Positions 1 to 7,587 of a DNA stretch of 64,000 nt are shown here, piece by piece (positions within the stretch are counted from its first letter, which is position 1; each line of letters begins with the position of its first letter). Source of the DNA: Mesonia ostreae (GTDB lineage Bacteria; Bacteroidota; Bacteroidia; Flavobacteriales; Flavobacteriaceae); contig NZ_JAVRBG010000002.1 in assembly GCF_031845265.1 (NCBI RefSeq), forward strand, positions 1 to 64,000, given 5' to 3'. Made by a program: the position numbers and the translations under genes. The notes beneath the pieces were generated by a model. That model was not told the origin of the DNA. It did no database searches and saw nothing but the letters and a program-made list of their open reading frames with translations.

Positions 1-45
1 GAAGATTATAAGAAAATCTATTCTGGACAGCTCAAATTATTTTAA

Positions 46-106
46 TACCTCGTGGGCTTGCCCCGAGGTAGTTTATTACCTCGTGGGCTTGCCCCGAGGT
101 AGTTTA
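46..106. repeat. Two tandem copies of a palindromic intergenic repeat
   Basis: Two identical 30-base units (46-75 and 77-106) follow each other with a 31-base period. Each contains the imperfect palindrome ACCTCG...CGAGGT closed by a short loop, so each can fold into a hairpin. There is no coding frame around it. It lies just beyond the tsf terminator, which is typical of an interspersed intergenic repeat family. Two copies without spacers do not make a CRISPR array. Confidence 0.8.
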
Positions 107-130
107 TTTAAGCGGATTAAAGTAATAAAA

Positions 131-166
131 AAACCCGCTTTCAAAGGAATGAAAGCGGGTTTTTTA
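131..166 (-). terminator. Intrinsic terminator of the rplM-rpsI-rpsB-tsf operon
   Basis: AAACCCGCTTTC (131-142) pairs perfectly with GAAAGCGGGTTT (151-162) across an 8-base loop. A-rich and T-rich flanks give a U-tract on either strand. It begins about 20 bases past the tsf stop on the minus strand. Confidence 0.9.
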
Positions 167-184
167 AATTTATGAAGAGATTGC

Positions 185-1150
185 TTATCCTAAAGCAACC
201 CTTTTAAATGAAGTGATGGTTACCTCACCATAAGAAGATACGTATTCTGCTACGCTCTTTTTGTCATCTTTAATGAAAGTTTGATCTAATAAAGCCTGCT
301 CCTTGTCTAAAGTAGTATTGTCTGATAAGAAACGGTCCATTTTACCTGGTAAAATTTTATCCCAAATCTTCTCTGGTTTACCTTCTGCTTGTAATTCAGC
401 TTTAGCATCTTCTTCCGCTTTAGCTAATACTTCAGGAGTAATTTGAGACATAGAAATGTATTGAGGTACATTCTTTTTAGTTTTTCCTAAACGCCCTAAC
501 TCAATGTTATCTTTCTCAATCTCTGCAATTCTAGCTTCCGTTTCAGAAGTAACAAAAGCAGAATCAAAATCTTTATAAGATAAAGAAGTTGCTCCCATCG
601 AAGCAATTTGCATTGCTACGTCTTTTCCAAGGGTTTCAGCATTGTCTACTTTTGCAGAGAAACCTACAATAGCAGCAATTTTGTTGATGTGCACATAAGC
701 ACCAACGTAAGCAGCTTCTACTATTTCAAAAGCATTGATGTCTAATTTTTCACCAATAACTCCAGTTTGCTCTACTAATTTATCTTCTACAGACATTCCG
801 CCAAAATCGGCAGCTAAAAATGCTTCTTTAGAATCATAGTTTAAAGCTAAGTCACCTAATTCGCTCGCTAATTGTAAGAAGTTGTCATTTTTTCCAACAA
901 AATCTGTTTCACAACCAAGAACGATTGCTACCCCTTTGGTTTGGTCGGCATTTACTTTAGCTACAGCAGCACCTTCAGAAGACTCTCTGTCGGCTCTTTT
1001 TGCAGCTACTTTTTGTCCTTTTTTACGTAAAACCTCAATAGCTTTATCGTAATCACCTTCAGCTTCTACTAAGGCTTTTTTACAATCCATCATACCGGCA
1101 CCGGTAGATTTTCTTAATTTATTTACTTCAGCAGCAGTTATTTTTGCCAT
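185..1150 (-). CDS. tsf: Translation elongation factor Ts
   Basis: EF-Ts is the guanine-nucleotide exchange factor that recycles EF-Tu-GDP in the cytoplasm. The 321-residue product opens with the family signature MAKITAAEVNKLRKSTGAGM followed by MDCKKALVEA, the N-terminal UBA-like domain. The EF-Tu contact region with the TDFV motif (GCETDFVGKNDNF) lies at about residues 79-91. The length is somewhat above that of E. coli Tsf (283), as in other Bacteroidota. It is the last gene of the minus-strand operon, 99 bases after rpsB, and is followed by a strong terminator. The ATG start gives the conserved N terminus, so the start is secure. Confidence 0.97.
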   Translation of the reverse strand: MAKITAAEVNKLRKSTGAGMMDCKKALVEAEGDYDKAIEVLRKKGQKVAAKRADRESSEGAAVAKVNADQTKGVAIVLGCETDFVGKNDNFLQLASELGDLALNYDSKEAFLAADFGGMSVEDKLVEQTGVIGEKLDINAFEIVEAAYVGAYVHINKIAAIVGFSAKVDNAETLGKDVAMQIASMGATSLSYKDFDSAFVTSETEARIAEIEKDNIELGRLGKTKKNVPQYISMSQITPEVLAKAEEDAKAELQAEGKPEKIWDKILPGKMDRFLSDNTTLDKEQALLDQTFIKDDKKSVAEYVSSYGEVTITSFKRVALG

Positions 1151-1249
1151 GTTGTTTGGTTTTAATTTAAAAAGAAAATCGTTTAGAAAACTCTATTTTA
1201 CAATAAAATCACTAAACGATTTGCTTTTGAGTTGTATAAAATACTTATT

Positions 1250-2176
1250 TTATTTTTCCTCTTTGTTAGTAGTTTTTCTTGCTTCTTCTAAAGTTTCTTC
1301 CTTAGATTCAAGAATTACTTCATTTTTAGCCTCTTTCATTGCTTTTTTGTCTTCAGCATCTTTAGAAGGAACTTCTACGTCTTTTTTAGACTCGGTTTTC
1401 TTTTCTGCTTTAGGCTCAGCATTTTTCTTCTTAGGCTCGTCTTCTTTTTTAGCAGCTTTCGCTTCTTTCTTAGACTCCTTATCTGCTTTTCTTTCACTTA
1501 AGCCATCTACGATCGCATCAGAAACATAAGAGATTACTTTTTTGATCGATTTTGAAGCATCATCATTAGATGGGATTACGTACTCTACCTCTCTTGGGTC
1601 TGAGTTGGTATCTACCATCGCGAAGATTGGAATGTTTAATTTTTGTGCTTCTTTAATTGCGATGTGCTCACGAGTAATATCTACTACAAATAATGCACCC
1701 GGTAAACGAGTCATATCTGAAATAGAACCTAAGTTTTTCTCTAACTTAGCTCTCATACGATCTACTTGTAAACGCTCTTTTTTAGAAAGAGAATTAAAGC
1801 TACCGTCTTTTTTCATGCGATCTACCATATCCATTTTCTTTACCGCTTTACGAATGGTAACGAAATTGGTTAACATACCACCAGGCCAACGCTCAGTAAT
1901 ATAAGGCATGTTTGCTTTTGCAGCTTCTTCGGCTACAATTTCCTTTGCTTGTTTCTTGGTAGCAACAAATAAGATTTTTCTACCACTGGCTGCGATTTTG
2001 CTAAGCGCGTCTGCCGCGTCTTGCATTTTTGCAGCACTTTTATATAAATTGATGATATGAATACCATTACGCTCCATATAAATATAAGGCGCCATATTAG
2101 GATTCCATCTTCTTGTGAGGTGACCAAAATGTACACCTGCATCAAGTAATTCTTTTACTTCTACTTTATTTGCCAT
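1250..2176 (-). CDS. rpsB: 30S ribosomal protein S2 with a long charged tail
   Basis: S2 binds 16S rRNA at the head-body junction of the small subunit and is needed for S1 docking. Residues 1-230 match the family: KELLDAGVHFGHLTRRWNPNMAPYI at the start, then FVATKKQAKEI, TERWPGGMLTNF and PGALFVVDITREHIAIKEA. The protein is 308 residues, against 241 in E. coli. The extra C-terminal part of about 78 residues is almost only Lys, Glu, Ala and Asp (KADKESKKEAKAAKKEDEP and similar) and is probably disordered. It is followed by tsf in the usual rpsB-tsf pair and is preceded by a 156-base spacer with strong secondary structure. Confidence 0.97.
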   Translation of the reverse strand: MANKVEVKELLDAGVHFGHLTRRWNPNMAPYIYMERNGIHIINLYKSAAKMQDAADALSKIAASGRKILFVATKKQAKEIVAEEAAKANMPYITERWPGGMLTNFVTIRKAVKKMDMVDRMKKDGSFNSLSKKERLQVDRMRAKLEKNLGSISDMTRLPGALFVVDITREHIAIKEAQKLNIPIFAMVDTNSDPREVEYVIPSNDDASKSIKKVISYVSDAIVDGLSERKADKESKKEAKAAKKEDEPKKKNAEPKAEKKTESKKDVEVPSKDAEDKKAMKEAKNEVILESKEETLEEARKTTNKEEK

Positions 2177-2295
2177 TTTTGTAATAGTTTACGTTCGTTG
2201 AGATAGCAATAAATAAGTGGCGTAAAACACGGCCTTATTTATTTAGATGCTAAACTAACTTCGCTCTTGCGAACGAATAACAACAATACTTTTTT
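2177..2295 (-). promoter_or_regulatory. Candidate structured leader RNA of rpsB
   Basis: In the minus-strand transcript the hairpin TTCGC-AAGA-GCGAA (around 2261-2275) lies upstream of the 10-base inverted repeat AATAAATAAG/CTTATTTATT (arms 2234-2243 and 2208-2217, 16-base loop). CGTTCG (2270-2275), part of the first hairpin, can instead pair with CGAACG (2192-2197) just before the rpsB start. The two folds exclude each other, as in an autoregulated ribosomal-protein leader. The pairing is seen in the sequence; the regulatory role is inference. I do not match it to a named RNA family. Confidence 0.5.
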
Positions 2296-2323
2296 AAAAG
2301 GTTGGGGGAGTATCCTCCAAACC
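2296..2323 (-). terminator. Possible weak terminator after rpsI
   Basis: The minus strand reads GGTTTGGAG-GATA-CTCCCCCAACC followed by TTTT. The stem carries a bulge (GGTT/AACC outside, GGAG/CTCC inside). It starts 9 bases past the rpsI stop. It could terminate part of the rplM-rpsI transcript or separate it from the rpsB leader. Confidence 0.45.
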
Positions 2324-2332
2324 AATAATTGA

Positions 2333-2719
2333 TTAACGTTTTGAGAATTGGAATTTCTTACGAGCTTTCTTCTGACCGAATTTCTTACGTTCAACCATAC
2401 GAGGATCTCTCGTTAATAAACCTTCTGGTTTAAGCGTTAATCTGTTTTCTGCATCCAATTCGCACATTGCACGAGAGATAGCAAGACGAACAGCCTCTGC
2501 TTGACCAGTAATTCCTCCTCCTAATACGCTTACTTTTAAATCGAAGTTTCCTTCGTTTCCAGTTAACATTAAAGGCTGGTTTACTTTATACTGAAGCGTT
2601 CCAGTAGTAAAGTAATCATTAAGCTCTTTTTTGTTCACTATAATGTTTCCCGATCCTTCAGAAAGGTAAACACGCGCAACAGCAGTCTTTCTACGACCAA
2701 TTTTGTGAATTGTCTCCAT
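2333..2719 (-). CDS. rpsI: 30S ribosomal protein S9
   Basis: S9 sits in the head of the small subunit, and its C-terminal tail reaches the P-site tRNA. The 128-residue protein has the family start IHKIGRRKTAVARVYLSEGSG, the central GGGITGQAEAVRLAISRAM, and the basic C terminus ERKKFGQKKARKKFQFSKR ending in the expected Lys-Arg. Its ATG follows the rplM stop codon with no bases between, so the two are translationally coupled, which is the universal rplM-rpsI arrangement. Length is normal. Confidence 0.97.
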   Translation of the reverse strand: METIHKIGRRKTAVARVYLSEGSGNIIVNKKELNDYFTTGTLQYKVNQPLMLTGNEGNFDLKVSVLGGGITGQAEAVRLAISRAMCELDAENRLTLKPEGLLTRDPRMVERKKFGQKKARKKFQFSKR

Positions 2720-3175
2720 TTACACTAATTCGTTTAGGTTAATAGTTTTAGGTTTTTGCGCTTCATGATTGTGCTCAGAACCTACATTTACCTTTAAATT
2801 TTTGAAAAGTACTGCTCCTAATTTATTTTTAGGTAACATTCCTTTTACAGATTTTTCGATAAGCCTCACTGGGTCTTTACCAAATAACTCTGAAGCCGTT
2901 AAACTTCTTTGACCACCCGGGTAACCTGTATGACGGATATACTCTTTGGCATCCCATTTCTTACCGGTTAAGTTGATTTTCTCTGCATTGATAATAATAA
3001 CATTATCTCCGCAATCAACGTGTGGGGTGAAATCGGTCTTGTACTTTCCTCTAATAAACTTTGCAGCAATAGATGAAAGGCGACCCAACGATTGTCCTTC
3101 AGCGTCTAGCACAACCCACTCCTTATTCACGGTGTTTTTGTTGGCAGAAACTGTTTTGTAACTTAATGTGTCCAC
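2720..3175 (-). CDS. rplM: 50S ribosomal protein L13
   Basis: L13 is an early-assembly protein of the large subunit. The 151-residue protein shows WVVLDAEGQSLGRLSSIAAKFIRGK near the N terminus, the core HVDCGDNVIIINAEKINLTGKKW, and the signature KSVKGMLPKNKLG at about residues 110-122, all diagnostic. It is the first gene of the operon. A good flavobacterial promoter lies about 60 bases upstream of the ATG. The short N-terminal extension MDTLSYKTVSANKNTVNKE is usual in Bacteroidota. Confidence 0.97.
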   Translation of the reverse strand: MDTLSYKTVSANKNTVNKEWVVLDAEGQSLGRLSSIAAKFIRGKYKTDFTPHVDCGDNVIIINAEKINLTGKKWDAKEYIRHTGYPGGQRSLTASELFGKDPVRLIEKSVKGMLPKNKLGAVLFKNLKVNVGSEHNHEAQKPKTINLNELV

Positions 3176-3234
3176 ACTAATTGTATTTAATAATTAAACA
3201 TTCCATTCCCTTTCCCAAAACGGGAAACGGGCTG

Positions 3235-3264
3235 CAAAAATACAATATTTAATTTATTGAGCAA
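3235..3264 (-). promoter_or_regulatory. Flavobacterial sigma-A promoter of the rplM operon
   Basis: On the minus strand a TTG (3264-3262), a 19-base spacer and TATTTTTG (3242-3235) match the Bacteroidota consensus TTG-N19-TAnnTTTG. It reads toward rplM, with an expected leader of about 55 bases. Confidence 0.75.
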
Positions 3265-3367
3265 GGGGGAGAAGTTAATTTTTTAACCAATACTTCTCGC
3301 ATCCAACTATTTGAACTTCAAAGCTAAGCAAGAATAACTTTTAAATGTTGGCAAAACTAGAATTTGG

Positions 3368-3469
3368 GCGTTGCCTGCGGCCCGGGCTTTACACTGCAAT
3401 CTTTTTTAATCTTTTGCTCTCGCAAAGATTAAAAAAGGATTTCCATTGCAATCCCTAACGCGGGGGGCT
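3368..3469. repeat. Palindromic intergenic element with long hairpin
   Basis: Arms TGCAATCTTTTTTAATCTTT (from 3395) and AAAGATTAAAAAAGGATTTC (from 3424) form a long hairpin around a small GC-rich loop. The flanks are GC-rich (GCCTGCGGCCCGGGC and TAACGCGGGGGGCT), unlike the surrounding AT-rich DNA. Parts of the flank (ATTGCAATGGAAA on the minus strand) recur at 7375-7444, so this is one member of an interspersed family. Confidence 0.7.
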
Positions 3470-3497
3470 TAGTTGGTGATTTTTGAGTTTTAGGCTT

Positions 3498-3655
3498 AAA
3501 AAAACCCCTCAGTCCTGCGGACAGCTCCCCTTTAAACAAAGGGAGCAACTTTAACAATTATAGTTTTCATTTCTATTTTTCATTTTCCCCTAAAACGCTC
3601 CTCCCCTTACTAAAAGGGGAGGTGTCTGCTATTTTCAGCAGATGGAGGGGTTTTT
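3498..3655. repeat. Long imperfect inverted repeat
   Basis: The left unit begins AAAAAACCCCTCAGTC and contains CTCCCCTTTAAACAAAGGGAG. The right unit (3597-3655) is a similar sequence in reverse, ending GGAGGGGTTTTT and containing CTCCCCTTACTAAAAGGGGAG. Each unit folds on itself and the two also pair with each other. There is no transposase frame. It resembles a small non-autonomous or REP-like intergenic element. Confidence 0.7.
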
Positions 3656-3769
3656 CCTCGCTATATAGTATCAACTTTTGTTTTCTTAGCTTCAAGTCTT
3701 AGTTCTTCCTCATTCAATCAGGTTTACTTTTAATTATTCTCTTATCTTTGAGATTCTAACTAACAGTTT

Positions 3770-6700
3770 ATGACCATACCGCAGTACTTAGAAATCGTAA
3801 CCAAACGTTACGGTTCGGGGATTTCTAGAGAACATTCTTACCGAGCCGATTTAGAAAATTTACTCCGTAGCATTTTAACCAACATAGATATTACCAACGA
3901 ACCGGCCAATGTAACCGATTGTGGTAACCCAGATTATGTTTTAACGAATGGTAAAATTCCGGTAGGTTATATTGAAGCTAAAGATGTAGGTAAAGACCTC
4001 AATTCAAAAAGCTATAAAGAACAATTTACGCGCTACAAAAATGCCTTAGATAATTTAATTATTACAGATTATCTATGGTTTCAGTTTTATCAGAATGGAG
4101 AATTGGTGCACGAAATAAAATTGGCCGAAATTCAAGATAATCAACTTGTTCCACTTCCAGAAAATTTTCAGCAGTTTGAAAACCTCATCAAAAACTTTTG
4201 CAGTTTTATAAGCCAAAGCATAAAATCGGCTAAAAAACTCGCCGAAATGATGGCCGCAAAAGCCCGTTTATTGCAAAATATCCTGGAAAATGCCATTACT
4301 TCCGATGAGCATACCCGGGAAAACACTTCTTTACAGGGACAATTTCAAACCTTTAAAGAAATCCTTATCCACGATTTAACGCCTAAAGGTTTTGCCGATA
4401 TCTATGCGCAAACTTTGGCCTACGGAATGTTCGCCGCCCGTTTACACGACCCCACTTTAGAAGATTTTAGCCGGCAAGAAGCGGCCGAACTTATCCCAAA
4501 ATCTAACCCTTTTCTTCGGAAATTATTTGGTTATGTGGCAGGCCCCGATATTGACGAGCGCATAAAACCCACCGTAGATAACCTTGCCGATGTGTTTAGG
4601 GCCACCAATGTGGAGCAGCTTTTAAAAAACTTCGGAAAAAGCACCCAAACCCAAGATGCCATTATTCATTTTTATGAAACCTTTTTGGCAGAATACGACC
4701 CAAAACTGCGAAAAGCACGCGGAGTTTGGTACACGCCAGAACCCGTAGTGAAATTTATTGTTCGCGCCGTAGATGATGTGCTAAAAACCGAATTTAACCT
4801 AACGCAAGGCCTAGCCGATACTTCTAAAACCAAAATAAAAGTAAATACAGATGTGGCCGACAAACGTTCTGCAACGGGTTACAAGCAAGTAGAAAAAGAA
4901 GTTCATAAAGTGCAAATTTTAGATCCCGCAACCGGTACGGGAACCTTTTTGGCAGAAGTTGTGAATTACATTTACAGCAAAAAGTTTAAAGCGATGCAAG
5001 GCGCGTGGAGCGGTTATGTAGAGCAACACTTAATCCCGCGGCTTAATGGTTTTGAGTTGTTGATGGCTTCTTACGCCATGGCGCATTTAAAACTGGAAAT
5101 GCTCTTGCGCGAAACTGGCTATAAAGAAGATAGCACCCAACGCTTAAATGTGTACCTCACCAACTCTTTAGAAGAACACCATAAAGACACGGGAACACTT
5201 TTCTCCAACTGGTTAAGTACCGAAGCCAACGAAGCCAACCATATTAAACGCGATACACCGGTAATGTGCGTGATTGGGAATCCGCCTTATGCGGTGAGTA
5301 GTACAAATAAAGGTGAATGGATTGATAACCTGATTGCTGATTACAAAAAGGAGTTGAACGAAAAAAGTTATAATTCTCTTTCTGATGATTACGTGAAATT
5401 CATTCGCTATGGACAACATTATATTGAAAAAAATGGTAGTGGTGTTTTGGCTTATATTTCAAATAATAGTTTCATTGATGGCATTGTATTTCGGCAAATG
5501 CGAAAGTATCTTTTAGAGGGATTTGATAAAATTTACATTTTGGACTTACATGGCAACTCTAAAAAGAAAGAAACCGCTCCCGATGGTAGTAAGGATGAAA
5601 ATGTTTTTGATATACAGCAAGGTGTATCCATTAACATTTTAGTAAAAACCGGACAAAAAAAGAAAGACAAATTAGGTCGAGTTTTTCATTTCGATTGTTA
5701 TGGAACACGAAATAAAAAATATCATTTTCTGACAGAAAATGATTTATCTCAAATACCTTTTGTTGAATTGCCAAATAAAGCCCCTAATTATTTTATGATT
5801 CAAAAGAATTATGGAGCGGAAGAAGATTATCAAAAGGGATTTAGTACAAATCAATTCTTTAACTCAGGTTCGACAGGAATTAAAACGGAACGAGATAATA
5901 TAACAATTCAATTTAGTAAAGAGGAGCTATACGGTATTACTGAGGATTTAAAGAACTCCGACGTCGAAGATTTCAGAAAAAATTATAATGAAAAAAAGGA
6001 TGGAAGAGATTGGAAATTAAAACTTGCGAAAGAAGATTTAAGTAATGATAAAACTCTTTTGAAATTGATATATAGACCTTTTGATTTTAGATTTACTTAT
6101 TTTACTGGTAATTCAAAAGGTTTTCATGCATATCCTAGAACACCCATAACAAAAAACTTTCTCAAAAAAAGAAATTTTGGTTTAATACATTTAAGACAAA
6201 ATTTTGAAAATGAAAAATTTGTTATTCTGGCTACAGATTTAATGTGCGAGAAAGGTTCTTTAGTTTGTGGTAATTATTTCATATCTCCCCTCTACCTTTA
6301 CCCAGAAACCACCGATCAACAAAGCACCGAAACCCAGGCTGGACGCGTGCCAAATTTAGACAAAGAAATACTGTCGGAAATAGAAAAAAGCCTTGGTTTG
6401 GAGTTTTTATCCGAAGAACCAAAGTCCGGCGAAGTCTGTTTTGCGGAAAGTCGGGAGGTGCGCGATGATTTCAAAAGCTATTTTACGCCATTAAACCTGC
6501 TGGATTATATTTACGCGGTCTTGCATTCGCCTACTTACCGTGAAACCTATAAAGAATTTTTAAAAATAGATTTTCCACGTGTTCCTTATCCAAAAGACAA
6601 AGCAAAGTTTTGGAAGATGGTAGAATTAGGTGGCGAGCTTCGCCAACTTCATTTACTGGAAAGCGATAAAACCGAAGAGTATATCACAACATATCCTGTA

Positions 6701-7057
6701 GATGGCGATAACATTATTACTAGAAAAATCACGAAAACGAGTCCGGGTTTTGAGCCTGCTGTCAGTTCGAGCGGAGTCGAGAACCAGAGCAAGGTCGGAA
6801 AAAATCTCCCACCTTCTGGAGAATTAGAGGAGGGAATGGGAAAAGTTTGGATTAACGACACACAGTATTTTGATAAAGTACCCAAAATTGCCTGGGAATT
6901 TTATATTGGCGGTTACCAACCCGCCCAAAAATGGCTAAAAGATCGAAAAGGCCGCGAATTAAAGTTTGAGGACATTCTACATTACCAAAAAATAATCGTC
7001 GCCCTAACAGAAACCGATAGGTTGATGAAGAAGATTGATGGGATTGAAATTGTATAA
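3770..7057 (+). CDS. Single-chain restriction-modification enzyme (type IIG / ISP-like N6-adenine methylase with PD-(D/E)XK nuclease)
   Basis: The 1095-residue protein combines cleavage and methylation. A PD-(D/E)XK nuclease motif is visible at the N terminus: PD at residues 54-55 and ExK at 69-71 in GYIEAK. A helical linker follows, then the N6-adenine methylase core with motif I DPATGTGTF (about 385) and motif IV NPPY (about 504). The C-terminal part has PLYLYPE (about 843), as in type ISP C-terminal domains. No helicase motifs are seen, so a type IIG layout fits better than a true ISP enzyme. No separate specificity or methylase gene is adjacent. The stretch 5290-6290, probably the target-recognition domain, is clearly more AT-rich than both flanks, suggesting domain exchange. 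Residues about 992-1023 come from an intergenic repeat (see 6745-6838). The frame is intact. Confidence 0.85.
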   Translation: MTIPQYLEIVTKRYGSGISREHSYRADLENLLRSILTNIDITNEPANVTDCGNPDYVLTNGKIPVGYIEAKDVGKDLNSKSYKEQFTRYKNALDNLIITDYLWFQFYQNGELVHEIKLAEIQDNQLVPLPENFQQFENLIKNFCSFISQSIKSAKKLAEMMAAKARLLQNILENAITSDEHTRENTSLQGQFQTFKEILIHDLTPKGFADIYAQTLAYGMFAARLHDPTLEDFSRQEAAELIPKSNPFLRKLFGYVAGPDIDERIKPTVDNLADVFRATNVEQLLKNFGKSTQTQDAIIHFYETFLAEYDPKLRKARGVWYTPEPVVKFIVRAVDDVLKTEFNLTQGLADTSKTKIKVNTDVADKRSATGYKQVEKEVHKVQILDPATGTGTFLAEVVNYIYSKKFKAMQGAWSGYVEQHLIPRLNGFELLMASYAMAHLKLEMLLRETGYKEDSTQRLNVYLTNSLEEHHKDTGTLFSNWLSTEANEANHIKRDTPVMCVIGNPPYAVSSTNKGEWIDNLIADYKKELNEKSYNSLSDDYVKFIRYGQHYIEKNGSGVLAYISNNSFIDGIVFRQMRKYLLEGFDKIYILDLHGNSKKKETAPDGSKDENVFDIQQGVSINILVKTGQKKKDKLGRVFHFDCYGTRNKKYHFLTENDLSQIPFVELPNKAPNYFMIQKNYGAEEDYQKGFSTNQFFNSGSTGIKTERDNITIQFSKEELYGITEDLKNSDVEDFRKNYNEKKDGRDWKLKLAKEDLSNDKTLLKLIYRPFDFRFTYFTGNSKGFHAYPRTPITKNFLKKRNFGLIHLRQNFENEKFVILATDLMCEKGSLVCGNYFISPLYLYPETTDQQSTETQAGRVPNLDKEILSEIEKSLGLEFLSEEPKSGEVCFAESREVRDDFKSYFTPLNLLDYIYAVLHSPTYRETYKEFLKIDFPRVPYPKDKAKFWKMVELGGELRQLHLLESDKTEEYITTYPVDGDNIITRKITKTSPGFEPAVSSSGVENQSKVGKNLPPSGELEEGMGKVWINDTQYFDKVPKIAWEFYIGGYQPAQKWLKDRKGRELKFEDILHYQKIIVALTETDRLMKKIDGIEIV
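6745..6838. repeat. Intergenic-type repeat carried in frame within the restriction-modification gene
   Basis: GTCAGTTCGAGCGGAGTCGA (from 6760) with its AGAAC continuation is the kind of short repeat normally seen between genes in Bacteroidota. It is followed by CTCCCACCTTCTGGAGAATT and a TTAGAGGAGGG motif, another intergenic-repeat style. It encodes the low-complexity linker SSSGVENQSKVGKNLPPSGE. The recognition as an intergenic repeat is from general knowledge, not a search. Confidence 0.55.
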
Positions 7058-7270
7058 TATGCAAAAAGCCCCCGAAGCATATCTACAAAATTCTCACGCT
7101 ACCGCGTGAGCCTTCAATATGCCAAAAGGCTTTATGCAAAAAAAATCATTTTTAATGACTTACCTTAAGTAAAAAAAATATAAGTGGATAAATTTTGATT
7201 GATTTGCAGGTAGATAGTGCCCAGCCAAACAAAAAGCTTCGGTACTGCACTTAAAAAAACTGAAAGATAA

Positions 7271-7296
7271 AATCCCGGACAAGCTCCCGGGTTTTT
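7271..7296 (+). terminator. Hairpin with T-tract, likely terminator
   Basis: CCCGG (7274-7278) and CCGGG (7287-7291) pair, flanked by AAAAT and followed by TTTTT. It lies between two convergent genes and could work in either direction. The stem is short, so the call is moderate. Confidence 0.5.
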
Positions 7297-7374
7297 AGTT
7301 TTAATAGGAATATTTAGTAGTGTATAATTTTAAAACCTCTTGGAGTATATTGATTTGTTGCCAAACCATTCTCA

Positions 7375-7444
7375 TAGCCCCGATTGCAATGAAAAGCCCG
7401 CAGTGAGCGCTAGCGAAATGAGGACTTGTAATGGAAAGCGGGAA
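7375..7444. repeat. Diverged relative of the 3368-3469 palindromic element
   Basis: It starts TAGCCCCGATTGCAATG and ends TAATGGAAAGCGGGAA. It shares the ATTGCAATG and ATGGAAA boundary motifs with the minus strand of 3368-3469, but has a different centre (GAGCGCTAGCG). It is therefore a second member of the same family with a replaced core. Confidence 0.55.
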
Positions 7445-7587
7445 ACTGCTCTAACTAGAAGTAATGTCTTTTGTGCTCCTAATCATTATAATTTTTCTCT
7501 ACAGACTTAAAAATGATACGATTTTTTGAATGGATATAAGATGCGTTGCTATTTTTTTATAAGAATTTACACAGCAATGAAACCGTT

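Larger units (their letters stand above)
3265..3769. other. Gene-free spacer filled with repeats
   Basis: This spacer lies between the divergent rplM operon and the restriction-modification gene. I see no convincing coding frame. It holds two inverted repeat elements, listed separately (3368-3469 and 3498-3655). The last 100 bases before the ATG at 3770 are AT-rich and include TATCTTTG-like motifs (such as around 3742) that could serve as a promoter for the downstream gene. Confidence 0.6.
7058..7587. other. Gene-free spacer between convergent genes
   Basis: The first 80 bases after the restriction-modification gene contain TCACGC-TACC-GCGTGA (about 7091-7107) nested inside AAAAAGCC...GGCTTT, a possible terminator. 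A second hairpin lies at 7271-7296 and a repeat at 7375-7444 (both listed separately). No coding frame of note is seen on either strand. Confidence 0.55.

Noticed and set aside
46..106. Two identical units as a CRISPR array
   Set aside because: Only two copies separated by one base, no spacers, and no cas genes nearby; each copy is a self-palindrome typical of dispersed intergenic repeats.
1149..1529. Plus-strand 126-codon frame opposite rpsB
   Set aside because: It is the antisense of the Lys/Glu-rich S2 tail, which gives a Ser/Phe/Leu-rich chance product; no family features.
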